64,000 nucleotides of DNA from Eleusine coracana subsp. coracana (GCA_032690845.1 CM064422.1:9362001-9426000), one strand, 5' to 3'. Shown: positions 23,941 through 37,246, counted from the first letter of the stretch. Numbers and translations are program-made. Notes: generated from the letters alone by a model not told the origin.

Positions 23941-25014
23941 GGAAAGGCGATTACAGCGGGAGCATCGGGATTAAACAAGGCGCAAAGCCGTAGTCAAAGG
24001 TCCGGAGCCAGCATGCAGCGACATGATTGTGGCATGAGGCGACGTGCAGGACGACATGATGGACTCGGACCGTATCCATGATGCTGCGCCCTACGAAAGC
24101 AAACCAGACAAAATACCGTGTCCTCTCTTACCTAGCCTTTCACACGTCATCATCAAAAGGCCTAAGTAAAACAGGTTGAAACTGTTTAGGAAGAAGAAAT
24201 GTAGCATCAGCCATCAGGTGAAGGTGAGAAATGGTCAGGTGAGTGTGAGCTGGAACGCAGCGCCCTGCATATTTTGCTCAGCTGAATCTGGTGCGTCTTC
24301 TCAGAACACAAGGAACTTGGTTTGTTGGGTTCTCTTTCTAGGTCAGCTGTGAGCTGTCTATCAAGTCCTTGCAAAAACGCCATACCTGACGCTAGGTGGA
24401 CAAACAACAAGGAGTAACGTATGACGACCACGCGCAACCAGAACATATCAATGCTTGTCGCGGTCGTAGAGAACATAGGCGCAGCTCGATCCAATGGTCG
24501 TTCCAGCGTACAAGACAAATACACGGATAGTATTCAGCAGTCATAGAATATGTCACCGGTACTAGCGTACAAGACAAATAGACGGATAGTATTCAGCAAA
24601 GCATTAGCTGCAATAGGACAGAGTGGAAGAATTTGCAGTGATGCAACAACCTGTAGAGAAGCCACCCAAAGCACATCCCCACGGGGCCACAGGTTGGGTC
24701 ATGGCTCAAAGAACTACCAGCTCTCTTCTACCGTCAACGAGACATAGTAGCAATATCATCAACGTGCATTGAGCACCAGAACCACAATAAAAGGAAGTGC
24801 ATATTAACACAAGAATGCATAATCTAGGACAACGAATGTAACCTGAAACTACTTTCCCATAGTATTCCACATTACCAGACCAACCATATGCAGTCATTTT
24901 GAGTAGCAAAATAGCTCACAGATGGGGCAAACGATGACATAATAACAGGCTAAGTTAGTTCTATAATAACAAAATGGCTCCTCTCCCTCACTCCCAGACA
25001 AAATAGTTAGGAAG
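23941..25014 (-). other. Intergenic region and probable 3' UTR of the RGG-protein gene
   Basis: No protein-like frame. It includes a 35-bp direct repeat (24505-24539 and 24564-24598, agcgtacaagacaaata then acggatagtattcagca, one mismatch). Confidence 0.4.
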
Positions 25015-28000
25015 CTAAGCGTTGGCACCCAGCTCCACCCGCCCATGGCTGCCACCCTGCGAGCCTCCACCATGATTGTCATAGTAAGAATTGCCACCAG
25101 AGCGACCACCCCGACCTCTGCTGTTATAGTTCCTCTGCTGGTAGTATCCAGTATCATAGTAATATCCACCACCACCACGTCCATTCTGGTACCCACCACC
25201 GCGGCCATTCTGGTACCCACCACCTCCACCACGGCCATTCTGGTACCCGCCGCCTCCGCCACGGCCATTTTGGTATCCACCACCTCTGCCACCACGTCCT
25301 CCACGGCCATTAGGATAGCCCCTCCTGCCACCACCACGACCACCACCACGCTGGTTCTGGTAAGATCGACGTTGGATGAACTGTTGATCTTTTTGCTCTG
25401 GGTCTTCCACATCATCATCAAATCTCTCCTGTTCAGCCTCAGCTGAAGGAACTTCATCGGTTGGGTTTACCAACGCTTCATCCTCCTGAAATTGCATAAT
25501 TAATATAAACATGAAGCGTTTCTAACCCAGAATTAATTGCCAGCTCAGCAGTTAATATAAAACCTACCACATGTTGAGTATCAACTGGAGGAGACTGATG
25601 GTCATTGTATGTTTCAGCAGCCTGAGAATCTTCCTGCTCATCCTGCTCATGAATACACAAGTCAGCAAAAATGAAAATGAAAGACAAGAATAAGTAAAGA
25701 ACCGCATCCTAAGAACAAAGGATGTGTCAGTAGTTTCCCTTTAGATGGCATGCTACAATCACTTAAAAATTCCCACAGCATTTATGTAGGGTACAGAGTG
25801 GATATACTAAAATAGCTACACCTTTTTTTCTGAATGAAAACGGCTAGCCTCCAATAATAGCTCTGTTCCAAACCTGCCTAAGGTTTCTAGGAACAGCACA
25901 AAATTTAAGCCGCCTTTCTACCCTGGCTATAGCATATAAAAAGCAAATTTGAAACTAAGAATCACAGGAACAAACAGCAAAAAAGTAAAGCTTGATCAAC
26001 ATGTTCCAAGCAGTCGACTGTTCCAAAAATAAAACAGATAATTTCCCTTCTTAAGAAAGGCATATAGGCAACTACCACAAAGAATAGTGCACACAATTCC
26101 ATACACCTCATCTTTTTTTTTTAATTTTTCTTCAAAAAATAGACAAAAAAAACAGGGCAATAGGCATGACACGTTCCTTGTGATACTGAACCTATAGCAT
26201 TTACCAACAGAAAAGAAGTCCAATACAATAAATATTACATACCATACCCAAAACACATTCTTCTCAAGTTCAAGCTAACAAAAAAAAATTATTGCATGTC
26301 CATGTATACCGTACATTAGACTCATATAGCCTGCAACAAGGAGAGCAACCAAGGCTGGAAATAAGGGGCAAGATAGGGGTTGTCTAGGTAAAACATATGG
26401 TTGAGCTACAAAAACATGGAAGCATGAAGGTTTTGGATTTTCCAACAGTCACCTCCCAATATCCAAAATGCCATCACAAGACAAGTTTTATGACAAGATG
26501 CCTAGCCTATGCAGCTTTATGATGGGAGTGCTCCATTCATATGTGCCAACAGATACATCAAGCCGCCAAGCAATGGAAAAGCAAAAATGAAGGTTATAGG
26601 AAAACATATAACACAGGGAAGTGACAAATTAAAACCCATCATATGGTGAAAACAACCAGTCCTCGACTCAATTCAATGTTCGTGTTAGTGGAAAGCAAGA
26701 ACACTCATAGACCTTTTATTCTGTGGTTGGGTAGCTGGATGCAGTGAGGGGACTAAGTACTGCTGAAATATATGCATTCTAGGAAATTAAGAAGATGACC
26801 ACAGGGTACAAGGTTCTCATTGTTACTATAGCAGCGCAACATAACACAAATATAAAATTTGAAACCACCATGATGTCTGACCTACCTGTCTAAACATGCA
26901 ACTCCAGTCCTATATCAAATAGTTTCATGGTGACATGGAAATCAAAGTGGATGTCTAGGGCATAATTTTGCTGATACCCACACCAAATTAAGATAATTGT
27001 GGGCATCCTAACATTAGCAAAATCTAGAAGCCATATCCCTAAAAATATGCTCCCACCCATATAAATGACTGCATAAAAGATGCAACCTAAATTTATATCT
27101 GAAAACACAAGTAAACTGATTTTCAGGTAAGCAAATGTTGACATTTCAGATGAAACGCCATTGTATTTGTCAATAGTTGTTATTCTAGGTTTGACTTTAT
27201 AATTATGGATCAAAATACAAATCTGTCTTATCAAGCCAAAAGAAAAATACAACAATATCACTAAATCACAAATAAGGTGCACGAAAGAAGTGGGAATAGC
27301 AAAACCTCTCTTTGACAAGACAATACAAACATTCAGCAAAAAGGACATAAAAGAATAAACATCTGACATAACATGACGCCTAAATATATCAGCAAGAAAT
27401 TCAGTTATCTCGCCCCCAAAGCATGCACTATACATATCCAAACCACATTTTTTTAGACATATATAGCCTACAGAAGGAAATAGCCCAAGTTTTTAGCTAC
27501 TGTACATAGCCTGTTGCCTGCATCCCTCATGTAACTTACATTATCCCACTAACAACGGGATGTACCATTCATATGTGCCAGTATTTTTCAGGATCAAAAA
27601 TTAAATTCAGCTATGCTAAGCAATAGAGGGAACAAAATTCAAGGTAGTATAATGCAATGATACAACAAAATGAAAAGGGAAAATCATCAATTATTCATAT
27701 CAAGCTGTTTAATGTATCAATTCAATGTTCATGATAGTTGAAGACAAATGCATACAGAGAATTAAAAAAAATGCCATGCACTTTCTTTGTGTGCTCGCAT
27801 GTATTTTTTTTTGTGTGTGTGATCATGGGCACACGGGCATGTGGGGGGGGGGGGGGGGGGGGGGTAGGTAGGTTACAGACCACTGGATTTTTGAATGTCA
27901 AACAATGCAAATTAACTTAAGATCCCTAAAGTTGCTATCTTTATGTCTAATTGTTACAAACTATAGCTAGCCATCAAAACATGCAATTGCAATTCCAGTC

Positions 28001-29441
28001 TAGTGAAAGTTTTTAAGTCACAAGGAAAGTCTAGTGAATGCCTAGAATTATGTGGCGGACATAAGAGCAGCTACCAGAACAATTCATTGTTAAGACAGAT
28101 AATTGATGTTTTATGGGCATGAACACTACTTTTGGTTCAAACAAACATGGAAATAAAAGATTGGGAACCTAAATCATTCTGGAATCATTAAGCACCACTA
28201 GGCTAGCAAAACAGATTTTAAGCTAAAACAGTGACTATTCATTTAAGACATTGCTACCCTTAAGCTAAACATAGCTCTTCCAAACAGTGACACCACAAAG
28301 AGTCACCTCCATTTCTAAATCATCTACACCATTGATCATTACCTAAAATAAGTGAACTCATACCATAAAGATTTAATGTACAAGTAACAGCAATCAGCAA
28401 TGATGGCATTGTAAGCTAGATCAATTACCAATCCACATCAAGATATAAAGTAAGGACAGCAATCATTTGGTCACATCAACCAAAAGGTAACTAAAGCAAA
28501 ATAACACATATGTTTTCACCTTGTGTCCTTCAACAGTCACACCCTCCTCAACTTCCGGTGCCTCAGGTGACACAACGATGCTCTCCTGTACTGGCACACA
28601 ACCGGCATAGCTCCCCACTGCAGCAGCCACGTCCATGGTTGCCTGCGCTGTGTAGTAGTCGGACGCCATGATCCTGTCCAGCTTTGCTCTCACCCCAGCA
28701 TCTAGTGTCAAAGGAAAAACAGATAAGATAAACCTGATGCCAGTAACCTACAAATTAAAACGAAATCACTATGCAAACCCTATGGCAATCCTCACATGTG
28801 ATGCCTGATTCAGGGTGGATGGGTTCCTCCGCCCGGCGGAGCCAGAGACGGGCATGGTGGGCACACGCCTGGAGAGCGTCTCTGTGGGATACGCCCGCGG
28901 CGGCGGCAGGACGCGAGGCAGCGAGGGCTGCAAGGGCAGACACCGCATCGAGGTCCGTCTCCGCGAGCAGGTCAGCCGCATCATCCGTGACGTAGTCATA
29001 GGTGATGCAGCAGCTCCGCTCGTGGGTTCGCGCGACCATAGTGGCCACGAAATCGCTCTGCGCCTTCACGTCGAAGAGGGAGCCGAAGTAGATGAGAGCA
29101 AGGAGGTCCTGGATAGACGAATCTGAGTCGTCGGAGGAAGACGCGGCGGCGGTCGGCGCGGGGGCGGGGCGGGAGGCGACCTCCTCAGCGACAGCAGACG
29201 CGAGCGGGGTGCGGAGACGCTCGAGCTCGTCGATGAGTGCGACGACGACGGGCTTCGATCGGAGCACATCCTCCTGCTCGCGGTTGAGCGTCTTGCCGGC
29301 GGCGAGCGACTCCTCCATCTGCAGGATGCGGTTGTGCTTCTTCCGCAGGGCGCGGAGGCGCTTCGAGATGACGCTGAGCACCGGACCATCGGTGGCCTCG
29401 GCGGCCGCCGCGGCCGCAGCGGCGGTGGGTGACGCAGCCAT
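25015..29441 (-). CDS. RGG/glycine-rich protein (plant AT1G27090/caprin-like family)
   Basis: Exons on the minus strand: 29441-28796, 28701-28520, 25642-25568 (a second acceptor at 25633 would remove three residues), 25485-25015. Phases agree and give about 457 residues. The start is the ATG in gccATGGCTGCG, a strong context, followed by an Ala run. The N-terminal half has a charged helical region (LRALRKKHNRILQMEE, LNREQEDVLRSKP, LIDELERLRTP) of coiled-coil character. The middle is acidic. The C-terminus consists of RGG and repeated YQNGRGGGG units, typical of RNA binding and phase separation. I associate this layout with a conserved but little-studied plant glycine-rich family and with animal caprin; this is recall and inference, not a search. 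An mRNA-binding cytoplasmic role is inferred only. Intron 2 is about 2.9 kb. Confidence 0.8.
25643..28519 (-). other. 2.9-kb intron with an internal diverged duplication
   Basis: The large intron of the RGG-protein gene. Blocks at about 26290-26960 recur in order at about 27440-28060: tatagcct...caaagg text, attcatatgtgcca, aagcaat, caattcaatgttc, aaacatgcaa...ccagtc. It also holds a run of 22 G at 27843-27864. Confidence 0.5.
27843..27864 (+). repeat. Homopolymer G22
   Basis: Uninterrupted run of 22 G on the plus strand inside the RGG-gene intron. The transcribed (minus-sense) RNA would carry C22. Confidence 0.95.
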
Positions 29442-30509
29442 GGCGGTGGCTAGGGTTTTAGGGTCGATTTGGGAAATGGGGCTTCCGGGTGGGAGCGGCG
29501 AGAGGAAGGCGAAGAGCGGAGGAGTCGGCGCTTGGGATTTATGGGGTTGGTGCAGGAGAAGGGGGTAGGGCAATCGACTGATCGGGCTGGGCTGGATGGT
29601 GGCTCATTATTAGGCCCTGTCCACCTCCTAAACTTTATTATGATGCGCTACTTACTGGGACTGAGCTGGACTCGGGCCAGGCCAGCAATCACAGCCCAAA
29701 TCTACATGGGACGCACAAAAAACACTAAAGATGTTTTTCAGGTCATATATAGGTCCATATAAATGATTCTATATGTCTAGCACAAAAATTATTATATATG
29801 CTAGTGGATGTGTAAATACATACTTCTTCTGTAGTAGTAATAAACTCACTCATGGTAGTAAAACACAAGGAAGTTTGAACGTGAATCTGGTTTATAATCT
29901 GAATGATTAATTGGAAAAACATAATATTGTATCATTGGCCAAATGGTAAAAAAATGCATTATTTTGATTTGCACATTTAGTTGATTTATTTCAAAAATCT
30001 TCCTTGAATATTATATGCGCAATGTGTCAAGAGAGCCACACATTTGAGAGAAGCCAGTATTTTGTAAGCAAAGTGTGTTCACAAATTATCTCATCACATC
30101 AAGCCTAAAAGATGACCATGGATAACCATGCATAGCTTTCTTCATATTCATGAGCCATCATCACCTTTACATCCAGAATCCATAGTGACAAACTTTATGC
30201 TTTCTAAAGTCACGTAGTGCCTATCAAGTCTCACTCTATTGCATACTTTATTCACGTTCAAGATGAAATTTCTATGCCAGATGGACATTTTTGTTCCAGC
30301 CAAAATGTCTAAAGACTGTGACACAACCATTGAAGAACCAGAGAAAGTGTGCTAAGTAATTACTCCATGAGTGAAGGGATCAATTTGAATTATTGACTCC
30401 AAATCGTTCTTACTATTTCTCTGTCCACCCTTGACAACCGCGAACCGAGTGGAGGAGCTTGTTCCTCTTCTGGTTCTCCCTTCTCGCGCTGGACTCCTCC
30501 AACCTCGCC
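29442..30509. other. Intergenic region upstream of the RGG-protein gene and of the gene at 30510
   Basis: Nearest to 29441 it contains the leader of the minus-strand gene and several GGGCTGG/GGCCC/GCCCA words, like site-II promoter elements (29583-29695). The rest, to about 30400, is AT-rich and has no recognised feature. Confidence 0.4.
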
Positions 30510-33500
30510 ATGTCGGAGCACCTCGCTCTCCGAAGCTCCGTCGGAAGCCGCAGCTCCGCGCTCCCCTCTCACCACCACCACCAGCACCTCGTGCGCAACC
30601 CGGATCCCCTCGCCTCCGACTGGATCCGCCGTCTCCACCTTATCCCCAATCCCCCGCCACCGCCGCCCCTAGCCCGCCGCGCGGCACCGCCATCGCACCA
30701 GGACGCTGTATCAACCGACGAGTCCCGCACGCCGCCGCCGCCGCGTCTTCTTCCGCAGAGCTCCGGGTTCGGTCCCTTCCGCTGGAGCATCCGCCCGTCG
30801 CGGGGCGCACCGGTCGGCACCTGGGACGCCACCGCGGTCTCTGGCGGTGCAAGCAGCGGCTGCAGTCAACCAATGCTGTCGCCCTTCTTCCGTCTCCCGG
30901 CGCCGCCACCTGTGACGACGGCAACGGATATCCGTGAGACCACACCAGTGAGTTCGCTGATCAGGCTCGGCAGCAGCAGCGGTGGGTATACTGGGCCATC
31001 GACCCAGATGGTGGGCGGTGGCAACAACCGCGCCCCCTGGTTTGCGGCTCGAGATGCGGGTATGAATTTTGGTTAGGCTCGTCCTACATATTTCTCTTTT
31101 ACGTGTACAAGCAACTCCGTATGGAAGTGGAACTAAAATGTTTTTCGACCAGCGATTTCACCCTGAAAAGTGGGTTAAATATCTAAAGATTTAAGAGAAA
31201 ATGATCTTATTTGGGCAGCATGGCAAAACAACAATAATCCTGGCTCCAACTGAAACCATTCATAGTCCTATTGTAGAATACTGTAGAAACAAAATGCACC
31301 CTGATACGTATAGTTACTTGCACTCTTTTTTTTTTCTCGAAGGAGAGCTCGTATCTTTGTATCTACGGTAGCTTTGTATTAAGAGAGAGAAAGGCCGGCC
31401 CCTTACAATCTTCACCACCTCACTCCGGGTCGAACCGTGAGGGGTTGGGTTACAAAAGATGGTTTGTACTAATATGAAAAAACACGCAGAGGTGAGACCT
31501 AACCACAAAAAACCTACTCCTACTCCACTAATCTGGCACCACCACCTCAGCCCGCTGATCCTGACCAAGGGCCCATAGCCCTCTTGCTCCAGCCATACAC
31601 CAGAGATGGTGCTCCTCATTGAACACTTGAACCAGTTCAGTCATGTTGGCCTGCGCTCCATCAAAAACACACGTGTTGCGATGTTTCCATAGAACCCAGG
31701 CGCCCATGATGATTGCTGAGTTGAGCCCTTTCCTAGTGTTCTTTGGGACTCTCTTAACAACCTTTCTTCACCAATCGGCAAAGGACAATTAATTCGTGCT
31801 TGGTGATCGACCTGATACTCCTAGCTGTGATAGGACCTTGAACCAAAATTCTCTTGCAAACACACAGGTGGTCAGAATGTGCTGCACATCCTCTTCTTCT
31901 TGGTCACAGAACAGGCACTTCGACGGGTGTGCCAGACCGCGTTTTGCAAGGCGGTCAGCTTTCCAACATCGGTTTCTAATTGCTAACCAAAGAGAAACCT
32001 TGCATTTTGGTGGCGCCCAAGATTTCCAAAGCCTACGCCAGTGCTCAGACGTGATGGCACCATTGAAGAAGGCTCGGTATGCCGATTTCAAAGAGTAGTG
32101 GCCTGACCCATGAAGCCTCCATCTATGCACATCCTCAGTTTGAGAAAGGTTAATCTCAAGTAGCACATCCCATAGTTGAAAATATTCAAACAGCCCAATC
32201 ATCGACAAACCTCCCTGAATGTCTGTAGGCCATGACTGATCAAACATTCCTTGTTCTACTGTTCTCTGTTGGCGTGTTTTCGGTGGCACTGCTGCATAGA
32301 CCAATGGTGCTAAATCTGAAATTGAGCAGCCCATTATCCACTTATCTGTCCAAAAAAAGAGTGTTGCGACCATCCCCAACATGTGATTCTAGTGCGATAG
32401 CAAACAAGGCACTTACAACTTTTTCAATGTCCGTTTTCACATCATGCACCCCTACATCCTCCATTCCTTTTGTCCTCGGAATTTAATAATTCGGAGGAAT
32501 GTCAACCATTCCGGATTTTTTATAGTGTTACATAAGCAAGTTTATATTAATTTAGATTTAGATTTCTGAACTAATCTCGATATAATTGAATTCTTTCTTT
32601 CAATGAATTTTAGTAGATTCTTGATGCTGATAGTGCTACAAAAGCATTGTTTCTAATGAGCAATGACTATATAATTAATTTGTTTTTCCATCATTCTCAG
32701 ATATGTTAGTTCTGTAGATTATTGGGATCTTTGCTTTTAGGAATTGTATGTTCAATGGACCATCAGATCCTAACTTGGAGTCATCTCATGCTCTCATCTG
32801 CAGCAAGCACATATCTCGTATATAGCTGAAAAATTCACTGAAATGAGACAAAAAAAAAACTTAATGGATATATGAATGGATCAGAAATGCTTTAATCTAA
32901 TCTAGTAGTCTGTTAAGGAATGCACTCATACAGTTGTCCATATCATTTCACTGCTATCATTAGGTTGATGCTTGGAGGCCACCATACATATTATTGAATT
33001 TTGATTGGATCTTAGAAATCTTGTGATGATGAAATTTCTATTTCTGTAGGTGCTGCGTATCCTAGCCATGCTTGGACATGGTTCCCATAAGAACACTTAA
33101 TGTAAGACATTTAACTTCATTTATGTCAGTACATCGTGACATATATTTATTGGCAACGGGGCTTCATCCTTCTTTAAGTTTAGTAATTTCTACAAAGAGA
33201 ATAAAGATGTCACTTGATGCTCAAAGATGGAGAATACTTCTGCAAAGTTTGAGAGTTGGATGTAACATTCAAGCGAATGACTAAATTTGATCGAATTTAC
33301 CACAGTAGGGACATAACTTAGTTGGGCACATGTGAAAATAGAAAAGGGTATTAATTAACAAACCTCATATTCAGATAGATGCAGCTGGTGAATTTGTAAC
33401 ATGAAGTTGACGAGGTGCGAGTGTGACGCTCGGTTGTCCCTCTGTAGTGCATATGCATCAGTCCAGAAAAAATATATTACGGGTCCAAAGAAAAATATGT

Positions 33501-35124
33501 TACCATTTATATTGCCTGAAAATAAAATGTTACCATAGTTACTCTCAGTTTATGCACCATGGTCTGTCTAGCTTTGCCCCCGACTATTAACAGTGTGTCC
33601 ACTTTTTCGTTTTGTCCTGGAAACATTAATTTTAACAGAACAGTAAGGATTAAGGCACCTGGACCAAGTTTGTCAGATATTTGACTGCAGAAGATATAGA
33701 TTTTGCATTGGACATCACTTGTTATTTCAGGGTCTCCAGCAACTTAATGGAATACTGCATCTGTCATATGTGTTCACTGAAGTTTTGTAATTGGGCTTGG
33801 CAAATAACTGTTTTTGTTTTAAGGAAAACGTTGGGAGTTTGTAGCAAACCACTTTTGGTATTTGGAACCTGCATTAAGTTCATTTCAGAGAGCAATTTAA
33901 CATAACTGTAAAATGTTGCAAAAAATAGAACTGTAAATCTGGAATTTTGCCCACCCTCTAGCCTTGAATTATTTAGTATGTGTGGAGGAGTGAAAGGTAG
34001 AAACGAAAAGCAACATAAGATCTTATGATATTATGCATAACGGTCCAATTGTTTGATACAAATCTGGGTAAACGTTTCTGACTGTTGCTACTAAATTCAG
34101 GTTCTTTGCCATTTCATGGCCTACCCAATTTTTGAAGCTAGTTTCTCGTTATTGTAGCTAGCAATCGACTACCAAAACATAATGTCTTCTAGAGGCCTTT
34201 CTTATAACAGTAAGTAAAATTTGCCAGTAACAACCAAAGGCATATGATGTTCCACTTGTTAACTTTTATTTTAGACTTCAAGTTATCTACCTTATCAGTC
34301 TCTCCCACCTCCCATATTTTTCAGCCAGATCTTCATTATCCTAGACAGTGGTCAACAGCCAATACAACATAATTACTGTCTTACCGAGCATCCATCCATA
34401 CAGCTAATGATCTGTTAGATGCCCGTTTCATAACATTAAGTAAAACTTGCTGGCAACAGCCAGAAACCAAAATAATTTTCCATTTCATATTCCTTCCAAA
34501 AAAAATCCTATTTCATAAAGAAGTTGTTGATTATGGTTCATATCTTGGAACCATCTTAGTTATTGGGTATTGTTGTTCCTAGCTAGACATATAATCAGTG
34601 ATAGTATAATCACCACATGAGTTATCTTCAACTCCTTTCTCCTGAATCACATGCTTTTGAGATTACAGACGTAGAAATCTACATGGAGTTTGTCATAACA
34701 GAAAATTCCTGGCATCTCAATATGACTACTCCTTCAAACTAGGAGGGATCTTTGGGATCCAAATATACCTAATTTTTACTGTGGAGAATGAACATATAAA
34801 GAAATCTTATCTAATGAACTAACTGTTGATATGCAATTGATTTCCTCTGCTAATAAATTTTGGTCAACCATTTGCAGGATCTGCATGATAGACAACACGG
34901 CATGATGCCACAACATTTTGCAAGGCATGATCCTAGTTCTAGCAGCCAGCATGATGAGCCTTTCTCATATTGGAACATGGGGAGGTTTCGGAGGAACACC
35001 ACGACTTCGTCGATCTCACCAATTGCCGTCGATGTTGTATCTGGCAATTTTGGGAACAAGAGGAATGCTGATTCAACCAGTTTTCTGCCTCTGAAAATCA
35101 GGAAACTTAGCGGGGCTATTTGAC
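30510..35124 (+). CDS. Uncharacterised gene candidate, Ser/Pro-rich first exon and basic last exon
   Basis: First exon 30510-31059: ATG in tcgccATGTCG, about 183 residues rich in Ser, Pro and His, including a PNPPPPPPLARR stretch, ending at a GCGG|GTATGA donor. A candidate last exon, 34879-35124, follows a ttgcag acceptor and encodes about 81 residues (HDRQHGMMPQHF, YWNMGRFRRN, LKIRKLSGAI) before TGA. A possible small exon begins at 33054 (acceptor tctgtag); joined to exon 1 it stays open for 13 codons and then stops. The phases of exon 1 and the 34879 exon do not match directly, so either another exon is missed or this is two units. I recognise no domain. The intron holds an antisense LINE fragment. 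Confidence 0.35.
31326..32485 (-). mobile_element. 5'-truncated LINE fragment (reverse transcriptase zinc-binding region) with poly(A) end
   Basis: Minus-strand frame 32382-31789 encodes the zf-RVT C-terminal region of a plant L1-type ORF2 (FFWTDKWI, WRLHGSGHYSLKSAYR, WKSWAPPKCKVSLWLA, LFCDQEEEDVQHIL). A frameshift at the T-run near 32355 separates it from the preceding SHVGDGRNTLF-like codons. Stops near 31790 interrupt the following GAWVLWKHRN segment, which ends about 31528. The 3' end is an A11 tract (T run at 31326-31336). It is 5' truncated near 32485 and not functional. Confidence 0.85.
34180..34510. repeat. Short diverged direct repeat in the intron of the 30510 gene
   Basis: Sequence around 34190-34260 (taacagtaagtaaaatttgcc, ggcaacaac-like text) recurs at about 34420-34490 (taacattaagtaaaacttgct). 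The element type is unknown. Confidence 0.4.
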
Positions 35125-37246
35125 AGCCCGTTCATATATCTGGTCAAAGGCGGGGTTTATATAACCGGTAATAACTGGCTGGTTAACCCAGTTAACCAGA
35201 AAACTGGTCTGGTCCGGTTAGTAAAACTGGCCGGTCAGCTGGAAAAAACCGAACCTAGAATTGTAACAGTTCAGTCAACCGCTTGGTTTCCCTGGTTAAC
35301 CGGCTGGCTTGCAAGAATATTTGTTTGTCCACAGCTTCATCCCTCCTTGTGTTTGTAGTTGAAACCAAGGAATTATTGCTTTTATCACAGCACCTCATAT
35401 TCAAGTTGAAAGGTTGAAATGGTATGGTTACCTTTTTCCCCCTTGAGGATTGCTTATAACTCTGCACATCAGCCATCCTCGTGTTACAGTCAACACTCTT
35501 TTATCAATTTTAGTATTGCACAGATTTGACTGCTCTGAAATTGTAGCAATAGCTCTTCTTTTGATTAGCTGGAGATTTATTTCGCTACGCATCATTAAAT
35601 ATTTTTTTTAGATAATGGGTAAAGTCCCAACCTTTGCCTCCTTAGAGGTTATGGCCAGCATCATTATTAAAAGATTATACTCACTCAAAATCGAGTGCAC
35701 AAGTCGAATGGGAAAAAAGGGTTCAAGAACATGATGGAGACATTATTACAACGTCAATCTATGGTTAAAACGTCACCCATGAAAAGCGAAAACTTGTATA
35801 GCCATGGTCTTCAAAGCCCGGCATGCATCCTTCCTTCATATTATTGGAGTCCTCACACTTTTGCAGTTGTGTCCAAAGCCTCGCTCAATGTGTTGGCTAA
35901 AACGCGTCATGATATATGATCTGTCAGTGTCACCATCTGACCTGGGAATTTCATCCAGACAATGAACAGCCTCTCTTTTTTTTTTTAAATAATTAACAAT
36001 CGGTGAGATGTAGTCATGAAGTTGTTGTCAATCTAAGTCTTGTCCATTTGTTGTGGCAAAACTTTTAGATTTTCCTCACGTCAATGCTACTACTATACAT
36101 ATAAACCCACTTCTAAAATTTCAACTGCTGCAAAGGGTCGTCCTAGAATACATGGGGTGGAATTACTCACTCCTTCAAGCCTTTGCATGGAGAACAAGGC
36201 CTTGTAGTGCCCTTATTTAATCTTTACAATGGAAAACAAGTGTCCTTTGATAACGCAGTGCCAAGGCCCGTTGGCAAAATCTCACAATCAGTTTTAGCTG
36301 CATTTAATCATAGTATATATCATTTCATAATTTTCTTACAAATAACCTTGATTAACTGCTTGTCTAACAAAAGCGTATGCTGGAACTTTTCACTTATGAT
36401 GCTACTAGAAGTAAAAGGGTGTAAAACCAAAGAGTTTTTTTGTTTCTAGAACGCAAGTGTTCGAGATGCGGAAAAGTTCATAATTTTGAGACTATCTTGA
36501 TGCAACTACTCTTGGTACTCAGCAGGCACAGGCGCACAGCTCTATTTTTCTTTGGTTTTCCTTTACAAGCTCCAGAATTTCTAGTATTTTCTGCTGCTTG
36601 GTTGGATGAACTCCGGTGGCAACGGGCAAACACGTAAGGAAAATTCAGGTTTATGCCAACCTAGTCCCCTGAGGTAGTGAGTTTGTGAGCACCACCTTTA
36701 AAGCTCAAATCCGCCTCGGAACGAGTAACTAGTCCAAAATTTCATGTTCATTAGTAGTGACCACAAGCAAGGAGACAAGAGTGTGTAGCAGGTAGGCACT
36801 GTGCTAGAGCGAGCAATCATGCTTCTTCTGAAATCGAAATAGTATCCAATAGCATCAAACGGACAACGAAAAATATTTCCTGAAGCCACTGTTTTTTGTC
36901 CTGACGGCAACGTCAATTTCAGGTAGTTAAGCATAGCTATAATCACGCCCGTGCGATGATTATTACGACGGATCGGATAGAGTCGCGTGCACGCTTCAAG
37001 TTGTACAAACGGTTTCTGGAGTGGGGATCAAAATTGAAGCATACTCTACTCTGATTCTCTGAAACAAAAGTCATGGACCAACACCACCAGCTGAAACTGT
37101 CTCAAAAAAAAAAAAAAAAAACAGCTGAAACGGTCAAGCAGAGTTTCAGCTCAGCTCGCAAGTATGTACAACTATACTTACCACTTTTGGCCTGAGCCGA
37201 GAGGTGACGATCACAACCACGACATCAGCGGATTGTAGTAGAGCTT
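35125..37246. other. Intergenic region with repeat remnants
   Basis: 35156-35310 is rich in GGTTAACC, AACCGG and CCAGTTAACC words. 35600-35700 looks on the minus strand like a LINE 3' end (ggccataacctctaagg, then ccattatct and an A-run). A poly(A)18 flanked by 14-bp direct repeats lies at 37088-37135. No gene was recognised. Confidence 0.4.

Noticed and set aside
26890..27441. 183-codon minus-strand frame inside the RGG-gene intron
   Set aside because: AT-rich, hydrophobic by composition, without a known domain, and located in a duplicated intron region. Probably chance.
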